Notes: generated from the letters alone by a model not told the origin. Counted from the first letter of the stretch, positions 8,555 through 16,909 are shown. The stretch is 64,000 nucleotides of DNA from Aliivibrio sp. 1S175 (GCF_001690985.1 NZ_MAJS01000079.1:558001-622000), one strand, 5' to 3'. A program made the numbers and translations.

Positions 8555-9534
8555 AATGATTCCGAATACTGAGGTTGAGTATATAAGTGACAATTTGAAA
8601 AGTGGCCAGCTTCAATTTCACATATCTGTGTCGCTTGTTTAAAACATATATCTTGAGTTTTGGTACAACGAGATTGAAAGCGACAACCTTGTGGGATTTC
8701 TAATAAATTAAGAGGGTTCCCAGGGATCCCTGTTAATTTGGTTTTTGGTCCCGTTAACGGTGGGAATGAACTCCCCAATCCTTTCGTATATGGATGGTAA
8801 GGTGAGGTAAGGATCTCTTTTGACGAAGCCACTTCAATCAATTCACCTGAATACATGATCCCTATGCGATCTGAGAACTCAACCATTAATGATAAATCGT
8901 GCGTAATGAAGAGAATGGAAAAACCAAACTCTTCTTTAAGCGCATAAATCTTCTGTAAAATTTCACGTTGAACAACAACATCCAGTGCGGTTGTTGGTTC
9001 ATCCATGATGATCATTTTAGGATTTAGCGCCAATGCAATAGCAATAACCAAGCGTTGACGCATACCACCAGAGAACTGGTGAGGGTAATCGCTTAAACGA
9101 CTCGGGTGAATATCAACGATTTCTAATAAACCTTGAGCACGAACAACCGCTTGCTCGCGGGTCATGGTGGTGTGGCGCATGATCACATCACAGAACTGCT
9201 CTTCCATAGGAAGCACAGGATTCAATGCGTTCATGGCACTTTGGAATACCATGGACATTTTACTCCAGCGGAAAGTCTGCATTTGAGGATCGCTGTATTT
9301 TAAAATGTCTTGTCCATCAAATATAACCTCACCACCAGTAATGAATGCAGGCGGTTTATGCAGGCGCATTAAAGAGAATGCAATGGTTGATTTACCACAT
9401 CCTGATTCACCCGCCAAACCAAAGACTTCACCTTTACCGATGTCAAAACTCACATTGTTTACAGCGCGTACATCACCTGATTCAGTAATGTAATCCACAC
9501 ATAGATTGCGGATAGAAATTTGTGGGTCAGTCAT
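8551..9534 (-). CDS. ABC transporter ATPase, OppD/DppD type
   Basis: The 327-residue ATPase has Walker A GESGCGKST, signature FSGGMRQR, Walker B MIIMDEPTT, an H-loop and the C-terminal oligopeptide-transporter domain with CRFQSRCTKTQDIC. It is the partner of the 7562-8554 subunit and overlaps the next and previous genes by 4 and 1 bases. It belongs to the same branch as the ATPases of the Vibrio chitin-oligosaccharide importer, judging from the substrate-binding protein it accompanies. Confidence 0.93.
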   Translation of the reverse strand: MTDPQISIRNLCVDYITESGDVRAVNNVSFDIGKGEVFGLAGESGCGKSTIAFSLMRLHKPPAFITGGEVIFDGQDILKYSDPQMQTFRWSKMSMVFQSAMNALNPVLPMEEQFCDVIMRHTTMTREQAVVRAQGLLEIVDIHPSRLSDYPHQFSGGMRQRLVIAIALALNPKMIIMDEPTTALDVVVQREILQKIYALKEEFGFSILFITHDLSLMVEFSDRIGIMYSGELIEVASSKEILTSPYHPYTKGLGSSFPPLTGPKTKLTGIPGNPLNLLEIPQGCRFQSRCTKTQDICFKQATQICEIEAGHFSNCHLYTQPQYSESL

Positions 9535-10556
9535 TATTGTATTCCTCTCTCAATATGCGGTGGAAAAGCAGTTTCAGGGGCTGCTGAATGAGCTTGGTTT
9601 ACCGCTTTTTCCCAACGACGCATTCCTTTGTGAGATCTAAGTTGAGGGTTTGCGATTTCATCAACCGCAAAGTTTAATAAAGATAAACCAAGAGCAATGA
9701 AGATAAGAGCCAAACATGGCGTTAAAATTTCCCACCATGCGCCGATCAGCATAGAAGAAGAGGTTTGTACGTTATATAGCATTACGCCCCAACTAATGGC
9801 ATTAGGGTCACCTAATCCAAGGAAAGATAAGCTGGCTTCGGTCATGATGGCGAGTAATACACAGCCAATAAAACTGGCCCCTACAATTGAAATTAAGTTC
9901 GGTAAGATTTCGACAGAAATGATGCGCCAAGAAGACTCACCTAATAGTTCAGCCGCACGAATGAATTCCTTTTCACGTAGAGATAAAGTTTGCGCTCTTA
10001 CGACTCGAGCTCCCCATGCCCAGGAGGTAATTGCAATAACAATGGCAATGGTTGTTGGGCCAGCTTGCCCAATAAAAGCGGCAATAATAAACAGTAAAGG
10101 AAGCTGAGGAACCACAAGCATAATATTCATCGCTGCGGTTAGAACTTCATCGACGCGCCCCCCAAAATACCCCGCAGACACCCCAATAAATGTCGCCAAA
10201 AGACACACTAAGATCCCCGCACCAAAGCCAACAGCCAAAGAGGTGCGAGTGCCATAAACAAACTGAGACCAAATATCACGGCCCATACGAGAAGTGCCTA
10301 ATACGTGATCCGCTTTTTCTGACATCATTAAGGTACGTTTGTTGGTTGCAAGGTGTGTTGCAATCCAACCATCTGGATTGTTTTGTGCCGCTTTTACAAC
10401 AAAAGAAGGGTATTCATGTGGATTTCCCGTCCCAACATCCGGTGCATGCTTTGTTAATAGTGGCGCGAAAATCGCGATAAAAACAAAGGCCAATAAAATA
10501 CAGAGTCCAAACAGAGCTTTAGGATTGCGGGTAAGTAATGCAAATAAAGATTTCAT
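9534..10556 (-). CDS. ABC transporter permease, DppC/OppC type
   Basis: The 340-residue permease has an N-terminal helix, a periplasmic loop and five more helices with the EAA segment (AAELLGESSWRIISVEILPN). I prefer the ATG at 10556, preceded 9 bases upstream by GGAG, over the in-frame ATG at 10571, which has no ribosome site. GGAG lies in the last codons of the upstream permease, so translation is coupled. The large N-terminal loop is typical of the C-type subunit. Confidence 0.92.
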   Translation of the reverse strand: MKSLFALLTRNPKALFGLCILLAFVFIAIFAPLLTKHAPDVGTGNPHEYPSFVVKAAQNNPDGWIATHLATNKRTLMMSEKADHVLGTSRMGRDIWSQFVYGTRTSLAVGFGAGILVCLLATFIGVSAGYFGGRVDEVLTAAMNIMLVVPQLPLLFIIAAFIGQAGPTTIAIVIAITSWAWGARVVRAQTLSLREKEFIRAAELLGESSWRIISVEILPNLISIVGASFIGCVLLAIMTEASLSFLGLGDPNAISWGVMLYNVQTSSSMLIGAWWEILTPCLALIFIALGLSLLNFAVDEIANPQLRSHKGMRRWEKAVNQAHSAAPETAFPPHIERGIQ

Positions 10557-10557
10557 T

Positions 10558-11544
10558 TTATTTTTCTCCATTACGTAAACGAGGGTCTAAAAAGACAATG
10601 AAGATGTCGGCCATAAAATTAAAGAACAACATGAATAGAGTCATAAGAAGCAATTGCCCTTGTAATACTTGGTAGTCTCGGGCATGAATTGCATTTAATA
10701 AAACGGTGCCTAATCCTGGGTAGTTAAAGATCATTTCAATAATTAATTGACCACTGATTGCGGTACCAAGTGCCATCGATAATGCAGTAACACTTGGTAG
10801 CATGGCATTACGTGCTGCGTAATTGAAAACAACGCGATTCTCAGTCAGACCTTTGGCTTTTGCCATGGTAATAAAGTCTTCATTAAGAAGGTTTATCATG
10901 TTGTTACGCATGCTGATTAAGAACCCACCAATTTGAGTGATGGTGGCACAAAAAAGAGGAAGAGCTGCGTGGTAAAGTACATCTTTATAAAATGCCCAAC
11001 TAGACCAGTCAGGAGTATCGCCAGAAGTATAAGCATTACCCGAAGGGAACCACTCTAAACCAACCGCAAAGATAAACATGACCAACATGGCAACCACCAC
11101 GGATGGAATGGACTGCACTACAAGCATCGCTGGCGAAACTATTGTGTCGTAACGGCTACCGCGTCGCCAAGCAGCAAAAATACCAAGAATAGAACCAATG
11201 CAGAATGAAAGAATAACGGCAGTTCCAGTTAAAAATAGTGACCAACCAATGGCTCCACCCAGTAAATCCGTTACGGATATTGGGTAGAATTTAATGGAGG
11301 TACCCCAGTTCCAAGTGAAAATATTAGACAAGTAAGTAAAGTATTGTTCATATAAAGGAGCATCGACGAAGCCTAATAATTTTCTCATTGCATCAATACG
11401 TTCAGGACTGACATAAGTCATGGCGTTAGCAAACATCATGGTGACAGGATCCCCCGGCATCGCTCGAGGCAAAATAAAGTTTAATGTTGCAGCAAAAATT
11501 AGGGCTAAAAAGTAGAAGAAGAGTCGACGAATGAAAAAGCTCAT
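10558..11544 (-). CDS. ABC transporter permease, DppB/OppB type
   Basis: The 328-residue permease has six helices, the N-terminal LPRAMPGDPVTMMFAN motif of the B-type subunit and the EAA loop (AKAKGLTENRVVFNYAARNAM). It forms the translocation path with the 9534-10556 permease. It is separated from the binding-protein gene by 88 bp that hold a stem-loop, which would let the binding protein be made in excess. Confidence 0.93.
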   Translation of the reverse strand: MSFFIRRLFFYFLALIFAATLNFILPRAMPGDPVTMMFANAMTYVSPERIDAMRKLLGFVDAPLYEQYFTYLSNIFTWNWGTSIKFYPISVTDLLGGAIGWSLFLTGTAVILSFCIGSILGIFAAWRRGSRYDTIVSPAMLVVQSIPSVVVAMLVMFIFAVGLEWFPSGNAYTSGDTPDWSSWAFYKDVLYHAALPLFCATITQIGGFLISMRNNMINLLNEDFITMAKAKGLTENRVVFNYAARNAMLPSVTALSMALGTAISGQLIIEMIFNYPGLGTVLLNAIHARDYQVLQGQLLLMTLFMLFFNFMADIFIVFLDPRLRNGEK

Positions 11545-11572
11545 AACCTATTCCTATTAAAATAAACTTGAG

Positions 11573-11605
11573 AGCAGCATGAAATAGTGAACTATCCATG
11601 CTGCT
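11573..11605 (-). other. Intercistronic stem-loop between binding protein and permease genes
   Basis: AGCAGCATG pairs with CATGCTGCT, and inside it ATAGT pairs with ACTAT around a 2-base turn. No U run follows, so this looks like an mRNA-stabilising or processing hairpin rather than a terminator. It would favour the upstream binding-protein message. Confidence 0.6.
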
Positions 11606-11632
11606 TAGTGTTTTTGAACGCTGTTATTTGAT

Positions 11633-13300
11633 TTATGTTCTAGGTTTTAAGTCAAGAACATGAAGTAAACGTTCAGGAACACCTGCCCATGATAGTGGTC
11701 GACCTTTTGGATTCTCTGCATTCCACCATCCAGTAAAACGACTTTCATTAAATTGATAAACATCTACGCCTGACATAACAGGAACCGTCACTTGATTTTC
11801 AGCAATAATTTGTTGAATTTGATGAGCAATATTTTGTTGCTCTTCAATACTTGCTGTTTTGTAGAACTTATCTAACAGCGTATCTAATTGAGTATCTTTG
11901 AAGAAATGCATCGCAAAGCGTGGCATGTTTCCGCCAGCTTGATTACGTGAGTGATAAGCACTGTTCCAGTAAGGGTGTGGGTCGGCACCGTTAAAGTAAT
12001 TGGTGTAAGCAACGTCATAAGTCCCTGATACCATCGCTTTGTTATACACAGCAAAGTCAGCGGTACGAGCGGTTGCATTAATTCCGGCAGCGCGAAGTTG
12101 CTCTACACCAAGTTGTACGGTGTTATTGAAATCAGTCCAACCGTTAGGAGATTGAACTTCAAGCAAAATAGATTTTCCGGTTGGTGATTCAACGAATCCA
12201 TCGCCATCAATATCCTTAAATCCAGATTCATCAAGCAATGCCTTTGCGCCCGCAACATTGTAGGTGTTGTAGCTTCTGTATTTATGATAAATGTCTTTAT
12301 CTGCCCAGAACTTAAATACCTCACCAAGGCCTGATGCGTAATCATTCACAACGCCATTACCATAGAAGGCGATATCAATGATTTTTTGTCTATCGATAGA
12401 CATTGAGAAAGCACGACGGAAATCGACGTTATTAATCGCTTCATGGTTCCCCGGTTTTGGAGATTTAAAGTTGAGCATAAATGCTTGTGCACTAGCAGCA
12501 GGGTACCAATATTTATGGTGCTTATTTCTAGCGACATAAGTGCTATCAATATCAGGGATAAAGGCAGCAGACCAATCAAGTTCTGATTTAATAATGCGAC
12601 TTAGTAGTTGGTCATTATTTGCAATTTGTGGCACGCGTAAACAGTCCACTTCTAAATTATCATTATCCCAATAGTGTGGGTTTCGGCATTGAACATAAAG
12701 TTGAGGAGTAAACGTATCTATTTCAGTAAAAGGACCTGAGCCGACAGGGTTTTCATTGGTGAAACTTTCAGGATTTTTAATGTCTTTCCAAATATGTTTA
12801 GGAACGACGGGAATATTGGCTATTTCATAGGGTAAATTTGAGTGAGCTTCGGTTAAATCAAAAATAACGTTATTGCCTTCTTGGCGAACGTTTTTAAGCC
12901 AACGGTTAATACCACGGGGATCTAATTCTGGTTTTGCTTTGATTAACTCAAAAGAATAAACAACATCTGCAGCAGTGAACGGTTTTCCGTCTGACCACTT
13001 TACACCGTCACGTATTTCGTAAGTAACCTGAGTTAGGTCTTCAGACATATAGTAATTTTTTGCCAGACGCATAACGGGTTTATTGCCATGCATTTGATTA
13101 AAAATAACCAAAGGTTCATAAACAAAATCGGTTGTTGTACGTAAATTTGTTGATAAATACGGGTTAAAGTTACGAATAAGTACAGGATAGAAATCAGAGA
13201 CAATAGTGAGCTGATTTTTTTCTTCTGCGAACGCACCTTGAGAAGATAATGCAGCGAGTATTACTAACGCGAGTCGAGATGACTTGGCTTTTAAAGACAT
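11633..13300 (-). CDS. Periplasmic oligosaccharide/peptide-binding protein (SBP_bac_5), chitin-oligosaccharide-binding-like
   Basis: The 555-residue protein has a signal peptide ending about AFA-25 and the cluster-C solute-binding fold (VYEPLVIFN, DGVKWSDGKPFTAADVVYSFEL, VGSGPF). From memory it closely resembles the Vibrio chitin-oligosaccharide-binding protein CBP along its whole length, for example NFNPYL near the N-terminus, the QCRNPHYW segment and the WAGVPERLLHVLDLKP tail. That points to a glycan-bearing ligand rather than a plain peptide. Its neighbours are an aminopeptidase and a glycosylasparaginase, not chitinases. AAGGAAG lies just before the ATG. Confidence 0.9.
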   Translation of the reverse strand: MSLKAKSSRLALVILAALSSQGAFAEEKNQLTIVSDFYPVLIRNFNPYLSTNLRTTTDFVYEPLVIFNQMHGNKPVMRLAKNYYMSEDLTQVTYEIRDGVKWSDGKPFTAADVVYSFELIKAKPELDPRGINRWLKNVRQEGNNVIFDLTEAHSNLPYEIANIPVVPKHIWKDIKNPESFTNENPVGSGPFTEIDTFTPQLYVQCRNPHYWDNDNLEVDCLRVPQIANNDQLLSRIIKSELDWSAAFIPDIDSTYVARNKHHKYWYPAASAQAFMLNFKSPKPGNHEAINNVDFRRAFSMSIDRQKIIDIAFYGNGVVNDYASGLGEVFKFWADKDIYHKYRSYNTYNVAGAKALLDESGFKDIDGDGFVESPTGKSILLEVQSPNGWTDFNNTVQLGVEQLRAAGINATARTADFAVYNKAMVSGTYDVAYTNYFNGADPHPYWNSAYHSRNQAGGNMPRFAMHFFKDTQLDTLLDKFYKTASIEEQQNIAHQIQQIIAENQVTVPVMSGVDVYQFNESRFTGWWNAENPKGRPLSWAGVPERLLHVLDLKPRT

Positions 13301-13313
13301 AAAGCTTCCTTAC

Positions 13314-13343
13314 TTAATGATTAATGCAATAAACCACTGTCAT
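13314..13343 (-). CDS. Possible 9-residue leader peptide upstream of the binding protein gene
   Basis: ATG plus eight codons (MTVVYCINH) and TAA are preceded by TAGGAG at 8-base spacing, a good ribosome site. The stop is 13 bp before the binding-protein ATG. A chance occurrence cannot be excluded from one genome. Confidence 0.3.
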   Translation of the reverse strand: MTVVYCINH

Positions 13344-13646
13344 AAAATTAACTCCTATGAAGAGGTGGGTTCGTCGTTGTATTTGTTGAAAATAAATAAT
13401 GTATTTTTAATTTGGTGGTTTTTTAAAGTATTGAAAATAAAAGGTATTTATTGTTTATTTGTTTGGTGGCATGCTGTAATGAAAGAACAGTGTAGTCTGC
13501 ATTAGATTTAATTAAGAGTGGATAAAAGGCATATTTACTGGATATCCGTACCCAAGAGAATAATTTGTGACATGCTTAAAAAATGGGCGAGTTGTTTATA
13601 TTTTAGTCAATAAGAGGTGGTGAAATTAAGTGTTGTTTTTTTGGAT
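13344..13646. other. Upstream region of the glycoasparagine operon
   Basis: About 300 AT-rich bases between the operon and fadL. It must hold the operon promoter, but no clear sigma-70 pair stands out. A half CRP-like site (TGTGACATGC) begins at 13566. No gene is visible. Confidence 0.4.
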
Positions 13647-13686
13647 AAAAAAATGGCGCTCACCTTAAGATGAGCGCCATTTTTGT
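13647..13686 (-). terminator. Intrinsic terminator of the first fadL paralogue
   Basis: AAATGGCGCTCA pairs with TGAGCGCCATTT around an 8-base loop. T runs lie on both strands; the minus-strand run serves fadL. Confidence 0.85.
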
Positions 13687-13701
13687 GTATTTATGGTGTT
13701 A

Positions 13702-15015
13702 TTAGAAACGGTAGTTCGCTTGAACACCAACTAGCCATACATTACCAGTGGTTTCGCCAGTGAATTCACCGCCAACAGCTTGTGCAGCATCATCTGATTC
13801 ATAGCCGCGTGATTCTGTGATTGGTGCATCTTTAGCAATGATGTAAGTAAAACCTGCATCTAAGCTTAGATTTTTAGACCAATCGTAACCAGCACCAATA
13901 CTTAACCATAAACGGTCTGTTTCAGGAATGGTAATTGTACGGTTTTTATCGCTAACAGCTGATGTATCGTAAGCAACACCTGAGCGAAGAGTTAATTTTT
14001 GATTTAATTGGTAAGTACCACCAACAGCAAGACGGTAGTTATCTTCCCAGTGCTCTTCCTTAACCATGCTACTTGTACCATCATTGAATTCAGCTTCTAG
14101 CTTTTCAAAAGCACTCCAATCGGTCCAGTTAAAGCTGGCGTGTACTGCCATTTTATCTGTTAATTGGTGATAACTAGCTAATTCTGCAGTTGCAGGCATA
14201 ACTAATTCCATTGAACCGCTCTTTCTCATTCCAGGGGCCATTAAGCCAAAACCCATACCTTCAGCATGGCCAGTTAGGTCTAGTTTAACTTCTGATTTAT
14301 AGCTAAAACCGATACGGTTTGTTTCATTCAGTTGCCAAGCTGTACCAACTTGCCAACCCCAAGTTTCATCAGTACCTTCCATGTATTTAAGAGTTGTTCC
14401 TTGTGGAGCATTAAGAACATTATTGGTTGGCATTGTTGCACCAAAGCTACCTTCACCCATCACGTAACGAATACCGCCACCAACACTGAATTGGTTGTTG
14501 ATTTGGTAAGCCATGTTTACGTTGATTTCTTTAGTTAATACGCTTGCTTCATTACCAAAATGAGAGGCATTAAAATCAGAGCCTAAATTAGTTTCCATAC
14601 CGTAGTTAGTACCAACCGCAAAACCAATTGCTAGTTGTTGGTTTACTCGGTGAGAAACGTAAAGGTTAGGAATGAAAGCGGCATCAGCAAAATCTTCAGA
14701 GCTAGCATGATTGTTGCCTATTGATGGGTTCAGTGATTTTGAACCATCAACATTACCCTCAACATCAATGTTTGGATTTACATAAATACCACCAACCGAA
14801 ACTTGAGTCCCTTCTAAGTACGTTAGCATTGCCACGTTGCGCCATTGTGCGTCAGCACCATCAGCGATAGCAGCTTCACCTGCGTATGCGCGGCCTAAAC
14901 CTGTTGCTGAGTACTCTGCCAATTGGAAGCCTGCTGCCATAGAATTTGTGCTTGCTACTGAGCCTAATAGACCAAGTGCGATGGCAAGAGATAGGCGATT
15001 TTTATTATTGTTCAT
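13702..15015 (-). CDS. FadL-family outer-membrane fatty acid transporter (paralogue 1)
   Basis: The 437-residue beta-barrel protein has a signal peptide (cleavage after SMA-A) and the FadL N-terminal hatch motif AGFQLAEYSATGLGRAYAGE, and ends in aromatic residue F. FadL proteins take up long-chain fatty acids and other hydrophobic compounds. I start at the ATG at 15015 (GGAAAA upstream); the open frame extends 30 codons further without a signal sequence. A FadR-type box and two FabR-like boxes lie upstream. It is 455 bp from a second FadL paralogue on the same strand. Confidence 0.9.
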   Translation of the reverse strand: MNNNKNRLSLAIALGLLGSVASTNSMAAGFQLAEYSATGLGRAYAGEAAIADGADAQWRNVAMLTYLEGTQVSVGGIYVNPNIDVEGNVDGSKSLNPSIGNNHASSEDFADAAFIPNLYVSHRVNQQLAIGFAVGTNYGMETNLGSDFNASHFGNEASVLTKEINVNMAYQINNQFSVGGGIRYVMGEGSFGATMPTNNVLNAPQGTTLKYMEGTDETWGWQVGTAWQLNETNRIGFSYKSEVKLDLTGHAEGMGFGLMAPGMRKSGSMELVMPATAELASYHQLTDKMAVHASFNWTDWSAFEKLEAEFNDGTSSMVKEEHWEDNYRLAVGGTYQLNQKLTLRSGVAYDTSAVSDKNRTITIPETDRLWLSIGAGYDWSKNLSLDAGFTYIIAKDAPITESRGYESDDAAQAVGGEFTGETTGNVWLVGVQANYRF

Positions 15016-15030
15016 TGAATTTTCCATATT

Positions 15031-15046
15031 GGTACAAGTGTACGCT
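15031..15046. promoter_or_regulatory. FabR-like operator, proximal copy
   Basis: GGTACAAGTGTACGCT, on the minus strand AGCGTACACTTGTACC, is very close to the FabR sites known upstream of fabA/fabB (core AGCGTACA-N2-TGT). It sits 16-31 bases before the fadL paralogue start. Confidence 0.5.
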
Positions 15047-15178
15047 GAAATTGGTGGTAATAAGTAGGAGTGGATAATACGTTTTAGAGTAAAAACTTCA
15101 AACAAAAAATTGATTTATTCGAGTTTTAAGTGCTTTTTTCTGAAAAAAAGGTCATTTTTAGGTGATATTTCTGTACTC

Positions 15179-15195
15179 ATCTGGTCGGATGTGTT
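15179..15195. promoter_or_regulatory. FadR-type operator upstream of fadL paralogue 1
   Basis: ATCTGGTCGGATGTGTT matches the FadR consensus (ARCTGGTCNGAYNTGTT) at 16 of 17 positions. Confidence 0.7.
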
Positions 15196-15233
15196 AATTG
15201 GGCGCACAGCTGTAGGTTTGAATTTTAATTGAG

Positions 15234-15249
15234 GGTATATGTGTACGCT
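15234..15249. promoter_or_regulatory. FabR-like operator, distal copy
   Basis: GGTATATGTGTACGCT repeats the proximal box at 15031 with two differences. The identity continues through GAAATTG, giving an exact 16-base direct repeat (15038-15053 and 15241-15256). Confidence 0.45.
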
Positions 15250-15268
15250 GAAATTGTGGTGGAAGCAG

Positions 15269-15378
15269 GACTAGTTTTTAGGGGCTAGGAAGAGCAGGGT
15301 TCAGATCGCTTCGCTTGCAGGGTTCAGGGGGATTGCTTTGGGCTTTTAGCTCTTACTCGTCCCTAATCTCTAGTCCCT
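15269..15378. repeat. Paired inverted-repeat element, locus A
   Basis: The left arm (GGACTAGTTTTTAGGGGC then TAGGAAGAGC) and a right arm in reverse (AGGGACTAGAGATTAGGGAC then GAGTAAGAGC) flank about 50 bases holding two copies of GCAGGGTTCAG and a CGCTTCGCTT box. The same arms, with variants exchanged, occur at 27794-27966. Confidence 0.75.
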
Positions 15379-15415
15379 CGAAGCGAAGCGTTCTAAAGAC
15401 TGTTTCTTAAAGATC

Positions 15416-15444
15416 AAAAAAGGCCAGCGTATGCTGACCTTTTT
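15416..15444 (-). terminator. Intrinsic terminator of the second fadL paralogue
   Basis: AGGCCAGC pairs with GCTGACCT around GTAT. The minus strand ends in a U run (A residues 15416-15421). Confidence 0.8.
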
Positions 15445-15469
15445 GTATTTACACTTTTAAGAGTAAATC

Positions 15470-16696
15470 TTAGAAGCTGTAGCTGTACTGAACACCTGCA
15501 AGAATTGCATCTGCGTGTGTAGTTGCTGTTAGGGTTTGAAGCGATGATTCTTCAACTTTAACATCATCACCCATTAGGTAAGTGAAGCCGAAATCAACCG
15601 TGTGTTTTTTCTCAAAGTGGTAGCTGAAACCAGCAGAGAACCACTGACGATCTGAATCAGGTACAGAAATCGATGTTAATTCGTCTTGAGCTGCTGTGTC
15701 GTACATGTAACCTGCACGTAATGTCCATGCATCATTTAAGAAGTATGTACCACCAATCGCGTAGTGCATGCCATTCTGCCAGTCATATGTACTTTCACTT
15801 AAGCCACTTGGGTTATTGGTGAATTTGATTTGATCGAAATCACTCCAACCAATGTATTGAACAGAGTAATGTACCGCAAACTTAGTGTCTTTGATCTCAT
15901 GGTAACCAGAGAATTCAATCATATCAGGTAGTGGTAATGTTACTTTTTGATTGCCGTCTTCCGCTTCAATTTCTGGGCTATAGTGGTATGAGAAACCGAA
16001 ACGGTTACGTTCATCTAATTCGTAGACAGTACCAAGATTGAATCCAAGACCTGTACCTGTAGCATCAATATCAACTAATGTTGCAGCTGTTGCTATATCG
16101 CCAGTGACTGGGTTTTTAACTGATACTTGACGTTTTAAAGTGCCGGCACCATAAATAATATCTAACCCACCACCAACGCTCCATTGTTCGTTAATACGGT
16201 ATGATGTAGTTAGAGCAAAGTTAACACTTTTAATCTCAGTGGTTCCACCTAGAGCACTTGCACCAATTGTTGTATGACTTGTACCAAAATCATTTTCAAA
16301 ATTATTTTCTGTACCGAAATTGGAATAAATGCCAGCACCGAATGCCCATTTGTCATTTAAACGATGGATATAGTAAATATTAGGAACTGGTGTGCCACTG
16401 CCATTATTTGCATCATCAATGTCTTGAGCGCCATATTTGATATCACTAACTTCGATGTCAGTATCAATGTAGTTTAAGCCAGCTGAAAACTGTGATGAAT
16501 CAAAAAGAGCCATAGCGGCGGCGTTACGTGACATTACAGATGCGTTATCAGCGATTACTGCATCACCAGCAAATGCGCGGCCTAGGCCTGTTGCTGATTG
16601 TGCGTTTAGTTGGAAACCGGCAGCGGTAGCTTGTTGTGTTGCAAGAGTGATGGTAGCTGCTAACAGTGTTTTTGAAAACAAGCGTTTCTTATTCAT
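15470..16696 (-). CDS. FadL-family outer-membrane fatty acid transporter (paralogue 2)
   Basis: The 408-residue protein has a signal peptide ending TAA-A and the hatch motif AGFQLNAQSATGLGRAFAGD, a beta-barrel body and a C-terminal YSF. I choose the ATG at 16696; the frame opens 12 codons earlier at a TTG. It faces fadIJ across an 889-bp divergent region with FadR-type boxes, so it is the better candidate for the FadR-controlled long-chain fatty acid channel of the pair. It differs clearly from paralogue 1, so the duplication is old. Confidence 0.9.
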   Translation of the reverse strand: MNKKRLFSKTLLAATITLATQQATAAGFQLNAQSATGLGRAFAGDAVIADNASVMSRNAAAMALFDSSQFSAGLNYIDTDIEVSDIKYGAQDIDDANNGSGTPVPNIYYIHRLNDKWAFGAGIYSNFGTENNFENDFGTSHTTIGASALGGTTEIKSVNFALTTSYRINEQWSVGGGLDIIYGAGTLKRQVSVKNPVTGDIATAATLVDIDATGTGLGFNLGTVYELDERNRFGFSYHYSPEIEAEDGNQKVTLPLPDMIEFSGYHEIKDTKFAVHYSVQYIGWSDFDQIKFTNNPSGLSESTYDWQNGMHYAIGGTYFLNDAWTLRAGYMYDTAAQDELTSISVPDSDRQWFSAGFSYHFEKKHTVDFGFTYLMGDDVKVEESSLQTLTATTHADAILAGVQYSYSF

Positions 16697-16808
16697 AATT
16701 ATTATATTCCATATATTGTTATTTCCTTTCAATTTCTATGACTGAAAAGATTTATTTTAGTTGAGACTGAAATCTCGATGACGAGATAATAACGATCAGA
16801 TCATAGAC

Positions 16809-16825
16809 GACAAATCCGACCACTG
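16809..16825. promoter_or_regulatory. FadR-type operator upstream of fadL paralogue 2
   Basis: On the minus strand CAGTGGTCGGATTTGTC matches the FadR consensus at 14 of 17 positions, 113 bp before the start codon. Confidence 0.65.
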
Positions 16826-16848
16826 CTAAAAAAGCATTAAAATTCGTG

Positions 16849-16865
16849 ATCTGGTCGTGATTTGT
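16849..16865. promoter_or_regulatory. Weak FadR-like site
   Basis: ATCTGGTCGTGATTTGT has the CTGGTC half but an extra base before GATTTGT. It is 23 bp from the stronger box. Confidence 0.3.
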
Positions 16866-16893
16866 ATATAACAGACTAGCTATCTTGTATTTA

Positions 16894-16909
16894 TAGAGCT
16901 TAAACTCTA
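16894..16909. promoter_or_regulatory. Operator-like palindrome, partial copy
   Basis: TAGAGCTTAAACTCTA is a near-perfect palindrome that shares TAGAGCTTAA-CTCTA with the larger palindrome 92 bp away. Confidence 0.4.
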
